Shown: positions 39,696 to 48,595, counted from the first letter of the stretch. The stretch is 64,000 nt of DNA from Oceanobacillus kimchii X50 (GCF_000340475.1 NZ_CM001792.1:1696659-1760658), one strand, 5' to 3'. A program made the numbers and translations. Notes: generated by a model not told the origin, from the sequence alone.

Positions 39696-40052
39696 ATGGC
39701 AAAAGTGATAGGATTTGAGATTAGTAGTCAAGATCCAAAAAAAGCAATTGAGTTTTATAAGATGGTCTTTGGTTGGGAGGTAGAAGATTCTAATTGGAAT
39801 TATTGGTCAATTATTCCTGATACTATTGGTGAAACGGGTGCATTTGTAGGTGGAATCAGTAAAGGGCCAGGTGATTTTCCACATGGAACCCGTATACAAA
39901 TAGAGGTAGATTCTATAGATGAAACGTTAAGTCTAGCTTTACAACATCAAGCTCTAATTGTGCGAGAAAAAATGGAGTTTGAAAACTATTATTTAGCATA
40001 TATTGTAGACCCGACTGGAATTGGAATCGGTCTAATTGAATTTAAACAATAA
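39696..40052 (+). CDS. VOC family (glyoxalase-like) protein
   Basis: A 118-residue single vicinal-oxygen-chelate module with two beta-alpha-beta-beta-beta units: begins KVIGFEISSQDPKKAIEFYKMVFGWEVE and ends YYLAYIVDPTGIGIGLIEF. The YxxDPxGxxxGL pattern is the usual CFP32/PhzF-neighbour type VOC ending, related to bacterial lactoylglutathione lyase-like proteins. Fifteen bases after the oxidase, ribosome site AAGGAGATG. Reaction unknown. Confidence 0.82.
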   Translation: MAKVIGFEISSQDPKKAIEFYKMVFGWEVEDSNWNYWSIIPDTIGETGAFVGGISKGPGDFPHGTRIQIEVDSIDETLSLALQHQALIVREKMEFENYYLAYIVDPTGIGIGLIEFKQ

Positions 40053-40088
40053 TGGATTGTCTATGAGTTTTAAGTAGTTGAATATTTT

Positions 40089-40107
40089 ATTAATGATAAT
40101 CATTTGA
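40089..40107. promoter_or_regulatory. Candidate Fur-type operator between the two VOC genes
   Basis: The core AATGATAATCATT is a perfect palindromic piece of the 19-base Fur consensus; 14 of 19 positions agree. It lies about 20 bases ahead of the second VOC gene, overlapping where transcription or translation would begin. AT-rich context raises the chance of coincidence. Confidence 0.4.
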
Positions 40108-40125
40108 ATTAAAGGAGGAAATTTC

Positions 40126-40482
40126 ATGAGTTTATTTAAAGAAATTGGTGATGTGTTTTTACACGTAAATGATTTAAAGCAATCCGCAGAATGGTATGCG
40201 AAAATTTTAGGGAAGCCCAATCCAGAAGTAAATACTTCTCACCCCGTACATTGGTTTGGACTTGGAAACAGAGGGGTGTTATTAGATGATAACCGAAATA
40301 ATTCGGATTATATAAGACCCTCTTTTATGTTATTGACTGAAGATATCGACAGCGCTTATGATTGGATTAAAGAAAATGATGGTATCATCGAAAAAGAGAT
40401 TTCTAGAGATGATATGGTTTCGTTTTTTGTCTTCTCTGATATGGATAAAAATATGATTATGGTCTGCGAACAACATCAATAA
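40126..40482 (+). CDS. VOC family (glyoxalase/bleomycin-resistance-like) protein
   Basis: A 118-residue vicinal-oxygen-chelate protein unlike its neighbour in detail: begins EIGDVFLHVNDLKQSAEWYAKILGKP and ends VSFFVFSDMDKNMIMVCEQ, the pattern of small Bacillus VOC proteins. The first-strand His (LHVND) and the C-terminal Glu (MVCEQ) are the usual metal ligands. Strong ribosome site AAAGGAGG. It may be separately controlled from the first VOC gene by the operator-like palindrome upstream. Confidence 0.82.
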   Translation: MSLFKEIGDVFLHVNDLKQSAEWYAKILGKPNPEVNTSHPVHWFGLGNRGVLLDDNRNNSDYIRPSFMLLTEDIDSAYDWIKENDGIIEKEISRDDMVSFFVFSDMDKNMIMVCEQHQ

Positions 40483-40510
40483 TAAACGAAAGCAAAGGTG
40501 AGTTATAGCT

Positions 40511-41149
40511 ATGGTGAAAACTATTCTGTTTGATTTTGATGGAACAATTGCAAATACTCTCCCATTGTGTTTTGAGGCATTTAGAACAGTATTTAAAGAG
40601 TTCGACCATATTTCTTTGACTAATGATGAGATAAAAGAGATGTTTGGTCCATCTGAAACAGAAATAATTCAACTAAATGTTAAGCATCCAGATAAATTAC
40701 AAGCGATTGAACGATTTTATGAAGTATATGAAGTATTACATCAATCATATGTTAATCCGATGGAAGATCTTCACAATCTATTGGATGAATTAGATACGAA
40801 TGGTATGAATCTTGGAATTGTTACGGGTAAAGCCAAAAGAAGTTTAGATGTCTCCTTAAAACAATTAAAAATACAATCAAATTTTGATGTAGTCATAACA
40901 GGAGATGATGTAATTAATCCGAAACCCAATGGAGAAGGTGTAATCCGGGCAATGGAAGAATTAAATGTTACACCGGAAGAAGTAGTGTTCGTTGGAGATA
41001 GTGAAGCAGATATTTTAGCTGGAAAAGAAGCCAATGTAACTACAGTTGGAGTTCATTGGAGTGCAGAAGTTCAATCTGCTAATTTCACTACGAAACCAGA
41101 TTATTATTTTACTAGAATAGATCAGTTTAAAGTTGAATTATTTAAATAA
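40511..41149 (+). CDS. HAD-family phosphatase, phosphoglycolate phosphatase-like
   Basis: A 212-residue HAD hydrolase. Motif I is FDFDGTIANT with the nucleophile Asp in the second D-x-D position, motif II IVTGKAK, motif III lysine in NPKPNGEG and motif IV VFVGDSEADI. The cap is of the small alpha-helical C1 type, as in PpaX and Gph. Substrate not deducible; phosphoglycolate and pyrophosphate are the usual ones for this subgroup. Ribosome site AAAGGTGAG. It starts 28 bases after the second VOC gene. Confidence 0.87.
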   Translation: MVKTILFDFDGTIANTLPLCFEAFRTVFKEFDHISLTNDEIKEMFGPSETEIIQLNVKHPDKLQAIERFYEVYEVLHQSYVNPMEDLHNLLDELDTNGMNLGIVTGKAKRSLDVSLKQLKIQSNFDVVITGDDVINPKPNGEGVIRAMEELNVTPEEVVFVGDSEADILAGKEANVTTVGVHWSAEVQSANFTTKPDYYFTRIDQFKVELFK

Positions 41150-41161
41150 AAGGAGACATCA

Positions 41162-41779
41162 ATGAGTTATAAATGGTTACAGTGGGCAAAAAGGATACAA
41201 GCTATATCACAATCTGGTGTTAGTTTTACACAAGATAAATTTGATCAAGAACGTTATCAGGAACTTATAAAACTAAGTGCAGAAATAATCGCTGATTATA
41301 GTGATTATAATATGGAAGCGGTTGAACAGTTATTTCTATTAGAACAAGGTTATCAGACACCTAAAGTAGATGTTAGAGGGGTAGTTTTTAATAAAGATAA
41401 AATACTCCTAGTAAAAGAGGAGATTGATAATAAATGGTCTTTACCTGGTGGCTTTTGTGATGTTGGATTATCCCCAAGTGAAAATGTTATAAAAGAAATT
41501 CAGGAAGAAGCTGGACTAGAAGTTCAAAAAAAGAAATTGATGGCTGTATATGATATGGAAAAACATCAACACTCACCCCAACCATATCATTATTATAAAT
41601 TTTTTATACATTGTGAAGTTTTAGGTGGAGCTTTAGCAGAAGGAATAGAAACGATAGATGTGGATTTTTTTGATGAAAATAGTCTGCCAAGTTTATCTGA
41701 GGGAAGAAATACTCTATCACAATTGAAACAAATGTTTCATTATTATCGTAATCCAGAAGAACCTACCTATTTTGATTAA
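41162..41779 (+). CDS. NUDIX hydrolase with N-terminal helical domain
   Basis: A 205-residue NUDIX enzyme with a 60-residue N-terminal Nudix_hydro_N-type helical domain (MSYKWLQWAKRIQAISQSG). The Nudix box reads GFCDVGLSPSENVIKEIQEEAGL: the second-half EIQEEAGL is intact, the first Glu is Leu and the Arg is Lys, as is usual in this YjhB-like subgroup. Likely cleaves nucleoside-diphosphate derivatives such as ADP-ribose. Twelve bases after the HAD gene with AAAAGGAG; the terminator follows, so this gene ends the run that began near 39.7 kb or earlier. Confidence 0.87.
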   Translation: MSYKWLQWAKRIQAISQSGVSFTQDKFDQERYQELIKLSAEIIADYSDYNMEAVEQLFLLEQGYQTPKVDVRGVVFNKDKILLVKEEIDNKWSLPGGFCDVGLSPSENVIKEIQEEAGLEVQKKKLMAVYDMEKHQHSPQPYHYYKFFIHCEVLGGALAEGIETIDVDFFDENSLPSLSEGRNTLSQLKQMFHYYRNPEEPTYFD

Positions 41780-41786
41780 GATGTAA

Positions 41787-41822
41787 AATAACCTCTATTA
41801 CTTTTTAAGATAGAGGTTTTAT
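41787..41822 (+). terminator. Terminator after the NUDIX gene
   Basis: Stem AACCTCTA / TAGAGGTT with a 13-base loop and T-rich end. Confidence 0.75.
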
Positions 41823-41888
41823 TGATTTTTGAAACTTTTATTAATCGTCTTTCGTATGAAAAGTTGTAGAAAAATGTTAGGGGGTATC

Positions 41889-42815
41889 ATGTTGTCAAAA
41901 GCAGCAATGGAACTAAAAAATGTTTCGAAACAAATTAAGAAAAAAGAAATCATCAAAGGGTTGAATTTTTCCATTGAAAGAGGAGAAGTATTTGGATTTG
42001 TAGGTCCGAACGGAGCGGGTAAAACGACGACAATTCGTATGATGGTTGGCTTGATGAGTATTTCTGAAGGAGAAGTATTGATTCAAGGGAAATCAATTCA
42101 ATCGGAGTATAAGGACGCTATAAAAGAAGTTGGCGCAATTGTAGAAAATCCGGAGATGTATCCGTTTCTATCTGGATGGAAGAATTTAAAACAATTTGCC
42201 CGAATGATGCCAGATGTAACTGATGAACGAATAAAAGAAGTGATTCGATTAGTAGGTTTAGAAAAAGCGATTCACGAGAAAGCAGGACGTTATTCTTTAG
42301 GTATGCGTCAACGCTTAGGAATCGCACAAGCTTTGTTGCATCGTCCATCCATTTTAATTTTAGATGAACCTACCAATGGATTAGATCCGGCAGGTATTAG
42401 AGAAATAAGACAATACATACGTGCACTTGCGGAAAAAGAAAATGTAGCAGTCATTGTATCTAGTCATCTATTAACAGAAATAGAATTAATGTGTGATCGA
42501 ATTGGTATTATTAAAAATGGAGAATTAATTGCAGTTGAATCTGTACGAAATGAGTCTAATGAAGAAAATATAAAACAAGTGATGCAAATCACTACGGATA
42601 ACCCTGATAAAGCGCAAGAAATTCTTTCCGGTAAAGAATCATTATCCATTCATAAAGAAATCGACTCTATTACAGTGAATTGTGAACGAGATGAAATCCC
42701 ATCTATTTTAAAAGAACTACTTAATCAAGGAGTACTTGTCTATGAAGTACAACAAGTAAAAGGGTCTCTAGAGGATAAATTCTTTGAACTGATTGGAGAG
42801 AATGTAATTGAGTAA
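41889..42815 (+). CDS. ABC transporter ATPase (BcrA/YhcH type)
   Basis: A 308-residue ATPase of the CcmA/BcrA group. Walker A GPNGAGKTTTIRM, signature YSLGMRQRLG (the SLGMRQR variant typical of this group), Walker B ILILDEPTNGLDP. The C-terminal 90 residues are the extra domain of bacitracin/lantibiotic-type exporters. ATG 41889 with TAGGGGG upstream; the longer frame from 41829 has no ribosome site. The permease gene overlaps its end by eight bases. Confidence 0.9.
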   Translation: MLSKAAMELKNVSKQIKKKEIIKGLNFSIERGEVFGFVGPNGAGKTTTIRMMVGLMSISEGEVLIQGKSIQSEYKDAIKEVGAIVENPEMYPFLSGWKNLKQFARMMPDVTDERIKEVIRLVGLEKAIHEKAGRYSLGMRQRLGIAQALLHRPSILILDEPTNGLDPAGIREIRQYIRALAEKENVAVIVSSHLLTEIELMCDRIGIIKNGELIAVESVRNESNEENIKQVMQITTDNPDKAQEILSGKESLSIHKEIDSITVNCERDEIPSILKELLNQGVLVYEVQQVKGSLEDKFFELIGENVIE

Positions 42816-43674
42816 TTTTATTAATTTAGTCAAAAATGAACAAATCAAAATCTATCATTTAAAATCTACCTGGGCAATGTATATTCTTCTTGCTGTATTT
42901 GTTATTGGAGGAGCACTGATTAGTAAATTTTTTGGGCAAGAAGGTGTGGTTAGCTCTGACTTTCAACCCAATTTACATGATTATTACATGAATACACTTG
43001 GTGAAGTACCAGCTTATGATGCTTGGGCCTTTCTATATGAAAATATGTTTCTTATTTCAGTTATAAGTCTATTTACAATTATTATTGCATCCAGTATCAT
43101 TTCCAACGAGTTTAAATGGGGAACGATTAAGTTATTATTAATACGCCCTAGTACACGCGCGAAAATACTATTATCTAAGTATGTTTCCGTGTTCTTATTT
43201 GCCATTACGATTATGATATTTATGATGATTTCTTCATTTCTAATCGGGTTAATTATGTTTGGTATAAATGGGGCCAATCCTACTTTAGTAGTCGAATCCG
43301 GAATGAGTTTCACAGAAACTACCTATTTAGCCCAAATACAAAAAGATATGGTGATAGGTAGTGCTTCGTTTATTCTCATAACTACATTGGCATTTACGAT
43401 ATCTACTTTATTCCGAAGTAGTGCAATGGCAATCGGAATCTCGATCTTTTTACTTCTATCAAATCAAATGATTGCATTCTTTTTAAGCCAATATGATTGG
43501 GCGAAATACATTCTATTCTTAAATATGGATTTAAATCAGTATACCGCAAATGGTACTCCATATATAGAAGGAATGACGTTAGGCTTTTCGATAACGATGT
43601 TAATTATTTACTATATTATTTTTATAGCTATTTCGTGGTTTTCGTTTACGAAAAGAGATGTTGCAGGTAATTAA
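42808..43674 (+). CDS. ABC-2 type permease
   Basis: A 288-residue membrane protein with six predicted spans: about 20-40, 74-96, 113-140, 175-200, 205-225 and 255-280. It is the permease of the preceding ATPase, the pair resembling multidrug or antimicrobial-peptide exporters. The start is TTG 42808, reading out of frame over the ATPase stop (ATTGAGTAA), with GGAGAG upstream: a translational-coupling arrangement. Substrate unknown; no two-component system adjoins it. Confidence 0.85.
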   Translation: MSNFINLVKNEQIKIYHLKSTWAMYILLAVFVIGGALISKFFGQEGVVSSDFQPNLHDYYMNTLGEVPAYDAWAFLYENMFLISVISLFTIIIASSIISNEFKWGTIKLLLIRPSTRAKILLSKYVSVFLFAITIMIFMMISSFLIGLIMFGINGANPTLVVESGMSFTETTYLAQIQKDMVIGSASFILITTLAFTISTLFRSSAMAIGISIFLLLSNQMIAFFLSQYDWAKYILFLNMDLNQYTANGTPYIEGMTLGFSITMLIIYYIIFIAISWFSFTKRDVAGN

Positions 43675-43725
43675 ACTTCTCTAGCTAGTTTGATAGTACA
43701 ATTTCATATCTATAGCAACAACAGA

Positions 43726-43774
43726 GTAATAGTTCAACATTCAAACTTCTATATGTTGGACTATTATTTTTACA
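43726..43774 (+). terminator. Terminator after the ABC exporter
   Basis: Stem AATAGTTCAACAT / ATGTTGGACTATT with one G-T pair, a 12-base loop and a T-rich tail. Confidence 0.75.
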
Positions 43775-43793
43775 ACAAATAAGGAGTGTGGGG

Positions 43794-44918
43794 ATGGGAC
43801 GTACATTTAAGATTTTTAGTTTATTACTGTTGCTTTGGTTAATCGGTTGTTCAAAAGAAAGTACGCAACAGTCTAAAGAAGAGGATAAGAAAGATAATGG
43901 TGGGGAAAATGATCCGATTATCAAGTTCATTCAAGATAATAAGAGAAGTGAGAATGTAGCTTTTTCAATGCATTGGAATGACCAGAATGTAGTAGATATT
44001 AATTCAAATAAAGCTTTGCCTCTAGCAAGTACTGCAAAAATTATCGTTGCGATAGAATATGCCAATCAAGCAGCGGAATCTCTAATTGATCCGAGAGAAG
44101 AAATTGCTTTAGAAGAATTGAATAAATATTATCTTCCATATACCGATGGTGGTGCTCATGAAGCTTGGTTGGATCAATTTGAAAATAGCACGGAATCTGT
44201 TTCATTAGAAGAAATTGCTAAAGGAATGATTGGATATAGTTCGAATGCAAATACAGACTATCTTATTGAAAAATTAGGTCTAGATGCCATTAATAATCGA
44301 GTTAATGAATTGAATTTAACCCACCACGAACCACTGTATCCATTTACGAGTACATTGTGGATTGGACACCATTTATTAAATGAAGGTGTCGAAGAAGAGG
44401 ATTTAGTTGAATCATTACGAAATATGAGTGATGAAGCATACCGAAATACATCGAGAAGGATATTTGATGAGTGGCAAAAGACTCCTCTTACTGATCAAGA
44501 AAAAATGGACGGTTTAGAAGTTTTAACCATGGATATTCAACGAGTTTGGTCAGATAGATTACCAAAAGCATCTACGAACGACTATACTCAGATTATGAAA
44601 AAACTAAATGGTAAAGATTATTATTCAGAACAAGTTCACTCCTATTTAGATCCCGTAATGGAACAAATGATGAATAATCCTGTATATCAAACTGTCGCAG
44701 AACATGTTGGTTTTAAAGGTGGTTCAACAGCATTTGTCTTGACAATGTCTATGTATGCTACAGATAACAAAGGAAATCAAATGGAGATGGCCTTCTTTTC
44801 GAATGATTTAAATTCAGAAGAATTTGAGCTATTAAGTGAGCAGATAAGTAACTTTCAAGTGAAATTACTTACAGAAGAAACATTCCGTGATGAGGTTCAG
44901 GAACAATTAAATAAGTAA
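43794..44918 (+). CDS. Lipoprotein with class A beta-lactamase fold
   Basis: A 374-residue secreted lipoprotein. The signal peptide ends in the lipobox LIGC (Cys19), followed by a charged linker. The serine-hydrolase triad of penicillin-recognising enzymes is complete: S79-T-A-K82 (SxxK), S149-S-N151 (SxN) and K308-G-G-S (KTG box). It is longer than ordinary class A enzymes (about 290) and has an unusual insert near residues 190-260; a clear class A Glu166 loop is not obvious to me. It could be a beta-lactamase or a non-hydrolysing serine hydrolase relative. Start ATG has AAGGAG at seven bases. Adjacent to an ABC exporter but separated by a terminator. Confidence 0.82.
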   Translation: MGRTFKIFSLLLLLWLIGCSKESTQQSKEEDKKDNGGENDPIIKFIQDNKRSENVAFSMHWNDQNVVDINSNKALPLASTAKIIVAIEYANQAAESLIDPREEIALEELNKYYLPYTDGGAHEAWLDQFENSTESVSLEEIAKGMIGYSSNANTDYLIEKLGLDAINNRVNELNLTHHEPLYPFTSTLWIGHHLLNEGVEEEDLVESLRNMSDEAYRNTSRRIFDEWQKTPLTDQEKMDGLEVLTMDIQRVWSDRLPKASTNDYTQIMKKLNGKDYYSEQVHSYLDPVMEQMMNNPVYQTVAEHVGFKGGSTAFVLTMSMYATDNKGNQMEMAFFSNDLNSEEFELLSEQISNFQVKLLTEETFRDEVQEQLNK

Positions 44919-44925
44919 TGTATAT

Positions 44926-44970
44926 AAAAATCTTTTCTTCTAAATATAAACGGAGGAAGAGATTTTTTGT
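44926..44970 (+). terminator. Terminator after the lipoprotein gene
   Basis: Stem AAAAATCT-TTCTTC / GAAGAGATTTTT with small bulges, followed by T run. Confidence 0.7.
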
Positions 44971-44982
44971 TTTGTTTATCAA

Positions 44983-44999
44983 ATACCCTTACAGGGTAT
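44983..44999. promoter_or_regulatory. Palindromic operator of the copper ATPase gene
   Basis: Perfect inverted repeat ATACCCT-tac-AGGGTAT. The TACCC...GGGTA core resembles CsoR copper-repressor boxes. It fills the spacer between a TTGTTT (44972-44977) and TATATT (44997-45002) separated by 19 bases; such a long spacer with a central dyad is the arrangement of MerR/CueR activators. Either way it marks metal control of the gene that begins 25 bases downstream. Confidence 0.65.
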
Positions 45000-45023
45000 A
45001 TTATGAAGTGAGGAGGGATAAAC

Positions 45024-47039
45024 ATGAATCATGAACATAACCATCAACACAGTACAAATGAATATAATAATCATAGCTCCCATAGTCATGATAGTCACCA
45101 TGAACATATGATTGCAGATTTTAAGAGACGATTTTTTATTTCTTTAATTTTAGCGATTCCAGTCATCATTTTATCTGATATGATTCAAATGTTTTTTGGA
45201 TATACATTATCGTTTTATGGAGATCATTGGGTAGAATTCATTCTTGCAACGGTTATCTTTTTCTACGGTGGATGGCCATTTTTAATTGGACTATTCAATG
45301 AGTTAAAACAAAAATCACCTGGTATGATGACATTAATTGGCTTTGCTATTTCAGTTGCGTATATTTATAGTGTAGCCACTGTATTTGGTGTCGAGGGTAA
45401 TGACTTATTCTGGGAGCTTGCAACATTAATTGTGATTATGCTTCTTGGACACTGGATTGAAATGAAATCCATTAATAAAGCATCCGAGTCATTAGAGGCG
45501 CTTGCAGACTTAATGCCACAGGAAGCAAACAAAATTGATGCAGAAGGTAATACAAAAGTTATTTCTGTTTCTCAATTACAAACTGGAGACCACCTTTTAA
45601 TTAAACCAGGAGAGAAAGTTCCAGCAGATGCTGTGATTATTAAAGGAAAGTCTTCCATAGATGAGTCAATGTTAACTGGGGAATCTATACCAGTAGAGAA
45701 ATCTGTCAAAGATGAAGTAATTGGAGGATCCATTAATACATCAGGTTCGCTAACTGTGGAAGTTTCCAAAACAAATGAAGAAGGTTATCTGTCTCAAGTT
45801 ATTCAATTAGTAAAAGAAGCGCAAGAAAGCAAATCGAAAACGCAAATGTTATCCGATAGAGCAGCAAAATTGCTATTTTATGTCGCTGTTATTGCCGGTA
45901 TACTTACATTTATCATTTGGCTTGCGTTAGGATATGGACTTGCAGAAGCAACTACGAGAATGGTTACGGTATTAGTCATTTCATGTCCACACGCACTAGG
46001 GTTAGCAATTCCATTAGTCGTAGCTCGATCAACTGTGTTATCTGCTAACAAAGGTTTGTTTATCCGAAATAGAATTGGATTTGAAGATGCTAGAAATATT
46101 GATACAGTTGTTTTTGATAAAACAGGAACATTAACTAAAGGGGAGTTTGGTGTAACGGATATCATTACGGAAGGCAAACAATCTGAAGAAGATTTGTTGC
46201 GAATAGCAGCTTCGGTAGAATCGCAGTCTGAACATCCTATTGCAACAGGGATTTTGAATAAAGCGAAAAATAGGAATATCGATTTTCAATCTCCTGATGA
46301 ATTTGATTCTATTACAGGTACGGGAATAAAAGCGGTATTAAACAATGAATCGATTCTGGCAGTTAGCCCTGGTTATATGAAGAAGGAAAACATACCTTTT
46401 GATAATCAAAAGTTTCAAGAGTTATCTGAAGCGGGAAAAACAGTCATTTTTATAGTGAAAAATGATTCGTTAATCGGTATGCTTGCGTTGGCGGATCAGG
46501 TAAAAGACTCTTCCAAAGAAGCGGTAGCTCGTTTACATGAACTTGGTATCCATGTACAAATGCTTACAGGGGATAACCAAAAAGTGGCTCATAGTGTAGC
46601 AGAAGAAATTGGTATAGACGAAGTTATAGCACAAGTATTGCCAGATGAAAAGGCAGATAAAATAAAACAATTAAAAAATGAAAATAAACGAATTGCAATG
46701 ACCGGTGATGGAATCAACGATGCTCCTGCATTAGCAAATGCAGATTTAGGTGTAGCAGTTGGGGCAGGAACAGATGTAGCTATGGAAAGTGCGGATGTCG
46801 TATTGGTCAATAGTCATCCCGATGATGTTGTTTCAATCATCGAGTTGTCTCGGTTAACTTACCGTAAAATGATACAAAATCTTTGGTGGGCAGCAGGATA
46901 CAATATTATTGCAATTCCATTAGCTGCTGGTATATTAGCCCCGTGGGGTGTTGTATTAGATCCTGCTATTGGGGCGGTACTCATGTCGTTAAGTACGATT
47001 ATTGTAGCGATTAACGCGAGAACGTTAAATATGAAATAA
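45024..47039 (+). CDS. P1B-type copper/silver-exporting ATPase, CopB-like
   Basis: A 671-residue heavy-metal ATPase. The N-terminal 28 residues hold ten histidines and replace the CxxC metal-binding domain of CopA. The sixth-helix metal motif is CPH (Cys321-Pro-His323), the P1B-3/CopB type, rather than CPC. The phosphorylation loop is Asp365-KTGT; the actuator loop is TGES; the hinge is GDGINDAPAL. About eight membrane spans. CopB types export Cu(I)/Cu(II) or Ag(I). No copper chaperone, CsoR or CopA gene is next to it. Full length; ribosome site GAGGAGGG. Confidence 0.94.
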   Translation: MNHEHNHQHSTNEYNNHSSHSHDSHHEHMIADFKRRFFISLILAIPVIILSDMIQMFFGYTLSFYGDHWVEFILATVIFFYGGWPFLIGLFNELKQKSPGMMTLIGFAISVAYIYSVATVFGVEGNDLFWELATLIVIMLLGHWIEMKSINKASESLEALADLMPQEANKIDAEGNTKVISVSQLQTGDHLLIKPGEKVPADAVIIKGKSSIDESMLTGESIPVEKSVKDEVIGGSINTSGSLTVEVSKTNEEGYLSQVIQLVKEAQESKSKTQMLSDRAAKLLFYVAVIAGILTFIIWLALGYGLAEATTRMVTVLVISCPHALGLAIPLVVARSTVLSANKGLFIRNRIGFEDARNIDTVVFDKTGTLTKGEFGVTDIITEGKQSEEDLLRIAASVESQSEHPIATGILNKAKNRNIDFQSPDEFDSITGTGIKAVLNNESILAVSPGYMKKENIPFDNQKFQELSEAGKTVIFIVKNDSLIGMLALADQVKDSSKEAVARLHELGIHVQMLTGDNQKVAHSVAEEIGIDEVIAQVLPDEKADKIKQLKNENKRIAMTGDGINDAPALANADLGVAVGAGTDVAMESADVVLVNSHPDDVVSIIELSRLTYRKMIQNLWWAAGYNIIAIPLAAGILAPWGVVLDPAIGAVLMSLSTIIVAINARTLNMK

Positions 47040-47041
47040 TC

Positions 47042-47082
47042 AAAATAGAGCTATCTCACTTTGAGATAGCTCTATTTGTTTT
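47042..47082. terminator. Bidirectional terminator between copper ATPase and SDR
   Basis: Near-perfect stem AAATAGAGCTATCTCA / TGAGATAGCTCTATTT with a three-base loop and T tail; convergent genes on both sides. Confidence 0.93.
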
Positions 47083-47107
47083 ATGGACTAACTTCTTCTA
47101 TAGCTTT

Positions 47108-47953
47108 CTAATTCAGTCCGAGCTCTTTTATGCTCCAATTCCATAATTTTTTAGCTTCATTTTCATTCACTTTTTTATATTTTGTAGGCTGTAATTTCTT
47201 TTTGTAAAAGTATCTACCAGAAAGGTGATCAATTTTAGACTCGGTTGCTAAATAAATAGCGGTTTCTGCGCCTTCTTCTGATGTAAGAAAGAAGGGACGG
47301 AGTAGGCTGTGTACTTTTTCACCAAACCCAGTTCGTCTGTCTACACCAAGGCTTGTTGAAACCGCACCTGGATGTAGGGCAAACGTAGATACGTTCGTAC
47401 CTTCTAAGTGTTTATTTAACTCAAGTGTGAAGAGTATATTACATAATTTAGACTGTCCATAACCTTTAATTACGTTAAATGAACGATTTTTAAAATGCAT
47501 ATCATTATAATCTAGGGTTCCCGCTTTATAGGCTCCAGAAGCAACATTAATAATTCGAGCTTGATCCGATTTTTTTAACACATCTAAGAGAAGATAGGTA
47601 AGCAAGAAATGGCCGAGATGATTAACACCAATCATTGATTCAAAACCATCTTCTGTTCTGGTATGTTTAAGCGAAACAACACCTGCATTATTGATTAGCC
47701 CATCAATCAAATAAAAGTTTTCTTTTATTTGATCTGCAAAATTATAAATACTTTCCATAGAACCTAAATCACATTGATATAATGAGATATTCGTTGAGTT
47801 GCTTTCCGCCATTGCTCTTTCTTTTGCTTCGTTACCACGCTTGGTATCTCTACATGCCATAATTACATGAATACCTTCTTTTGCAAGTTCTATCGTCGTT
47901 GCTAATCCCATCCCAGCGTTTGCGCCGGTTACAATTATCGTTTTATTTTGCAT
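47108..47953 (-). CDS. Short-chain dehydrogenase/reductase (retinol-dehydrogenase-like)
   Basis: A 281-residue SDR. The cofactor motif TGANAGMGLATTIELA, the structural NNAG, the catalytic serine in VASGAYKAG and the YGQSK catalytic Tyr-Lys are all present. Arg in the second strand region (ACRDTKRG) favours NADP. The layout matches the WWOX/retinol dehydrogenase group, common in bacteria with unknown substrates. It stands alone, with its own ribosome site (AGGAGA). Confidence 0.87.
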   Translation of the reverse strand: MQNKTIIVTGANAGMGLATTIELAKEGIHVIMACRDTKRGNEAKERAMAESNSTNISLYQCDLGSMESIYNFADQIKENFYLIDGLINNAGVVSLKHTRTEDGFESMIGVNHLGHFLLTYLLLDVLKKSDQARIINVASGAYKAGTLDYNDMHFKNRSFNVIKGYGQSKLCNILFTLELNKHLEGTNVSTFALHPGAVSTSLGVDRRTGFGEKVHSLLRPFFLTSEEGAETAIYLATESKIDHLSGRYFYKKKLQPTKYKKVNENEAKKLWNWSIKELGLN

Positions 47954-48085
47954 GCAATTCTCCTATTGTTTAGTATAAAAGTCTATACCCGTATTAATAA
48001 ACTTTAAAAAATATTGGTGAACCATGATATTATTATTATAATGGATATATTGAAAAAATTAAAAAATTAAGGAAGTTATTTTACG

Positions 48086-48529
48086 ATGAATGTACATATT
48101 GAAGAGGTAACAAAAGAAAACTGGCGAGAGATTGCGACGTTATCAGTTGGATCTCATCAACAACATTTAGTGGAGAGTGTACCATATTGTATAGCAGAAA
48201 GCTTTATCGAACAATATACGATTTCTCTGGGATTGTATGATGATGATACACCTATAGGGTATGCAATGGTAGGATTTCACTCCAAGGAAAAGCAAAGCGC
48301 ATGGTTTGATCGATTTATGATTGCTGCAGCACATCAAGGAAAAGGATATGCACATCTATATATACCGTTAGTCTTGGATTATATAAAAACTACCTATCAA
48401 GTAAGAACGATAAAGTTAAGTATCATATCTACAAATTATGTTGCAAAACAATTGTACGAGAAGTATGGGTTTGTGCTTACAGGGGAGACAGATCCGGAGG
48501 GAGAACTAATTATGGAACTATCCGTTTAA
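48086..48529 (+). CDS. GNAT N-acetyltransferase
   Basis: A 147-residue GNAT enzyme. The acetyl-CoA loop appears as IAAAHQGKGYAHLYIPL (Q-x-x-G-x-A/G pattern) and the C-terminal strand pair as KLSIISTNYVAKQLYEKYGF. Similar to spermidine acetyltransferase/YdhI-type Bacillus proteins; acceptor unknown. No clear operon partner. Confidence 0.83.
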   Translation: MNVHIEEVTKENWREIATLSVGSHQQHLVESVPYCIAESFIEQYTISLGLYDDDTPIGYAMVGFHSKEKQSAWFDRFMIAAAHQGKGYAHLYIPLVLDYIKTTYQVRTIKLSIISTNYVAKQLYEKYGFVLTGETDPEGELIMELSV

Positions 48530-48595
48530 GATAGCGCTTTCTAAGGCAAGTATGTTATTTGGTTGTACAAGTAAAATATGAGGAGTATCCAACTA

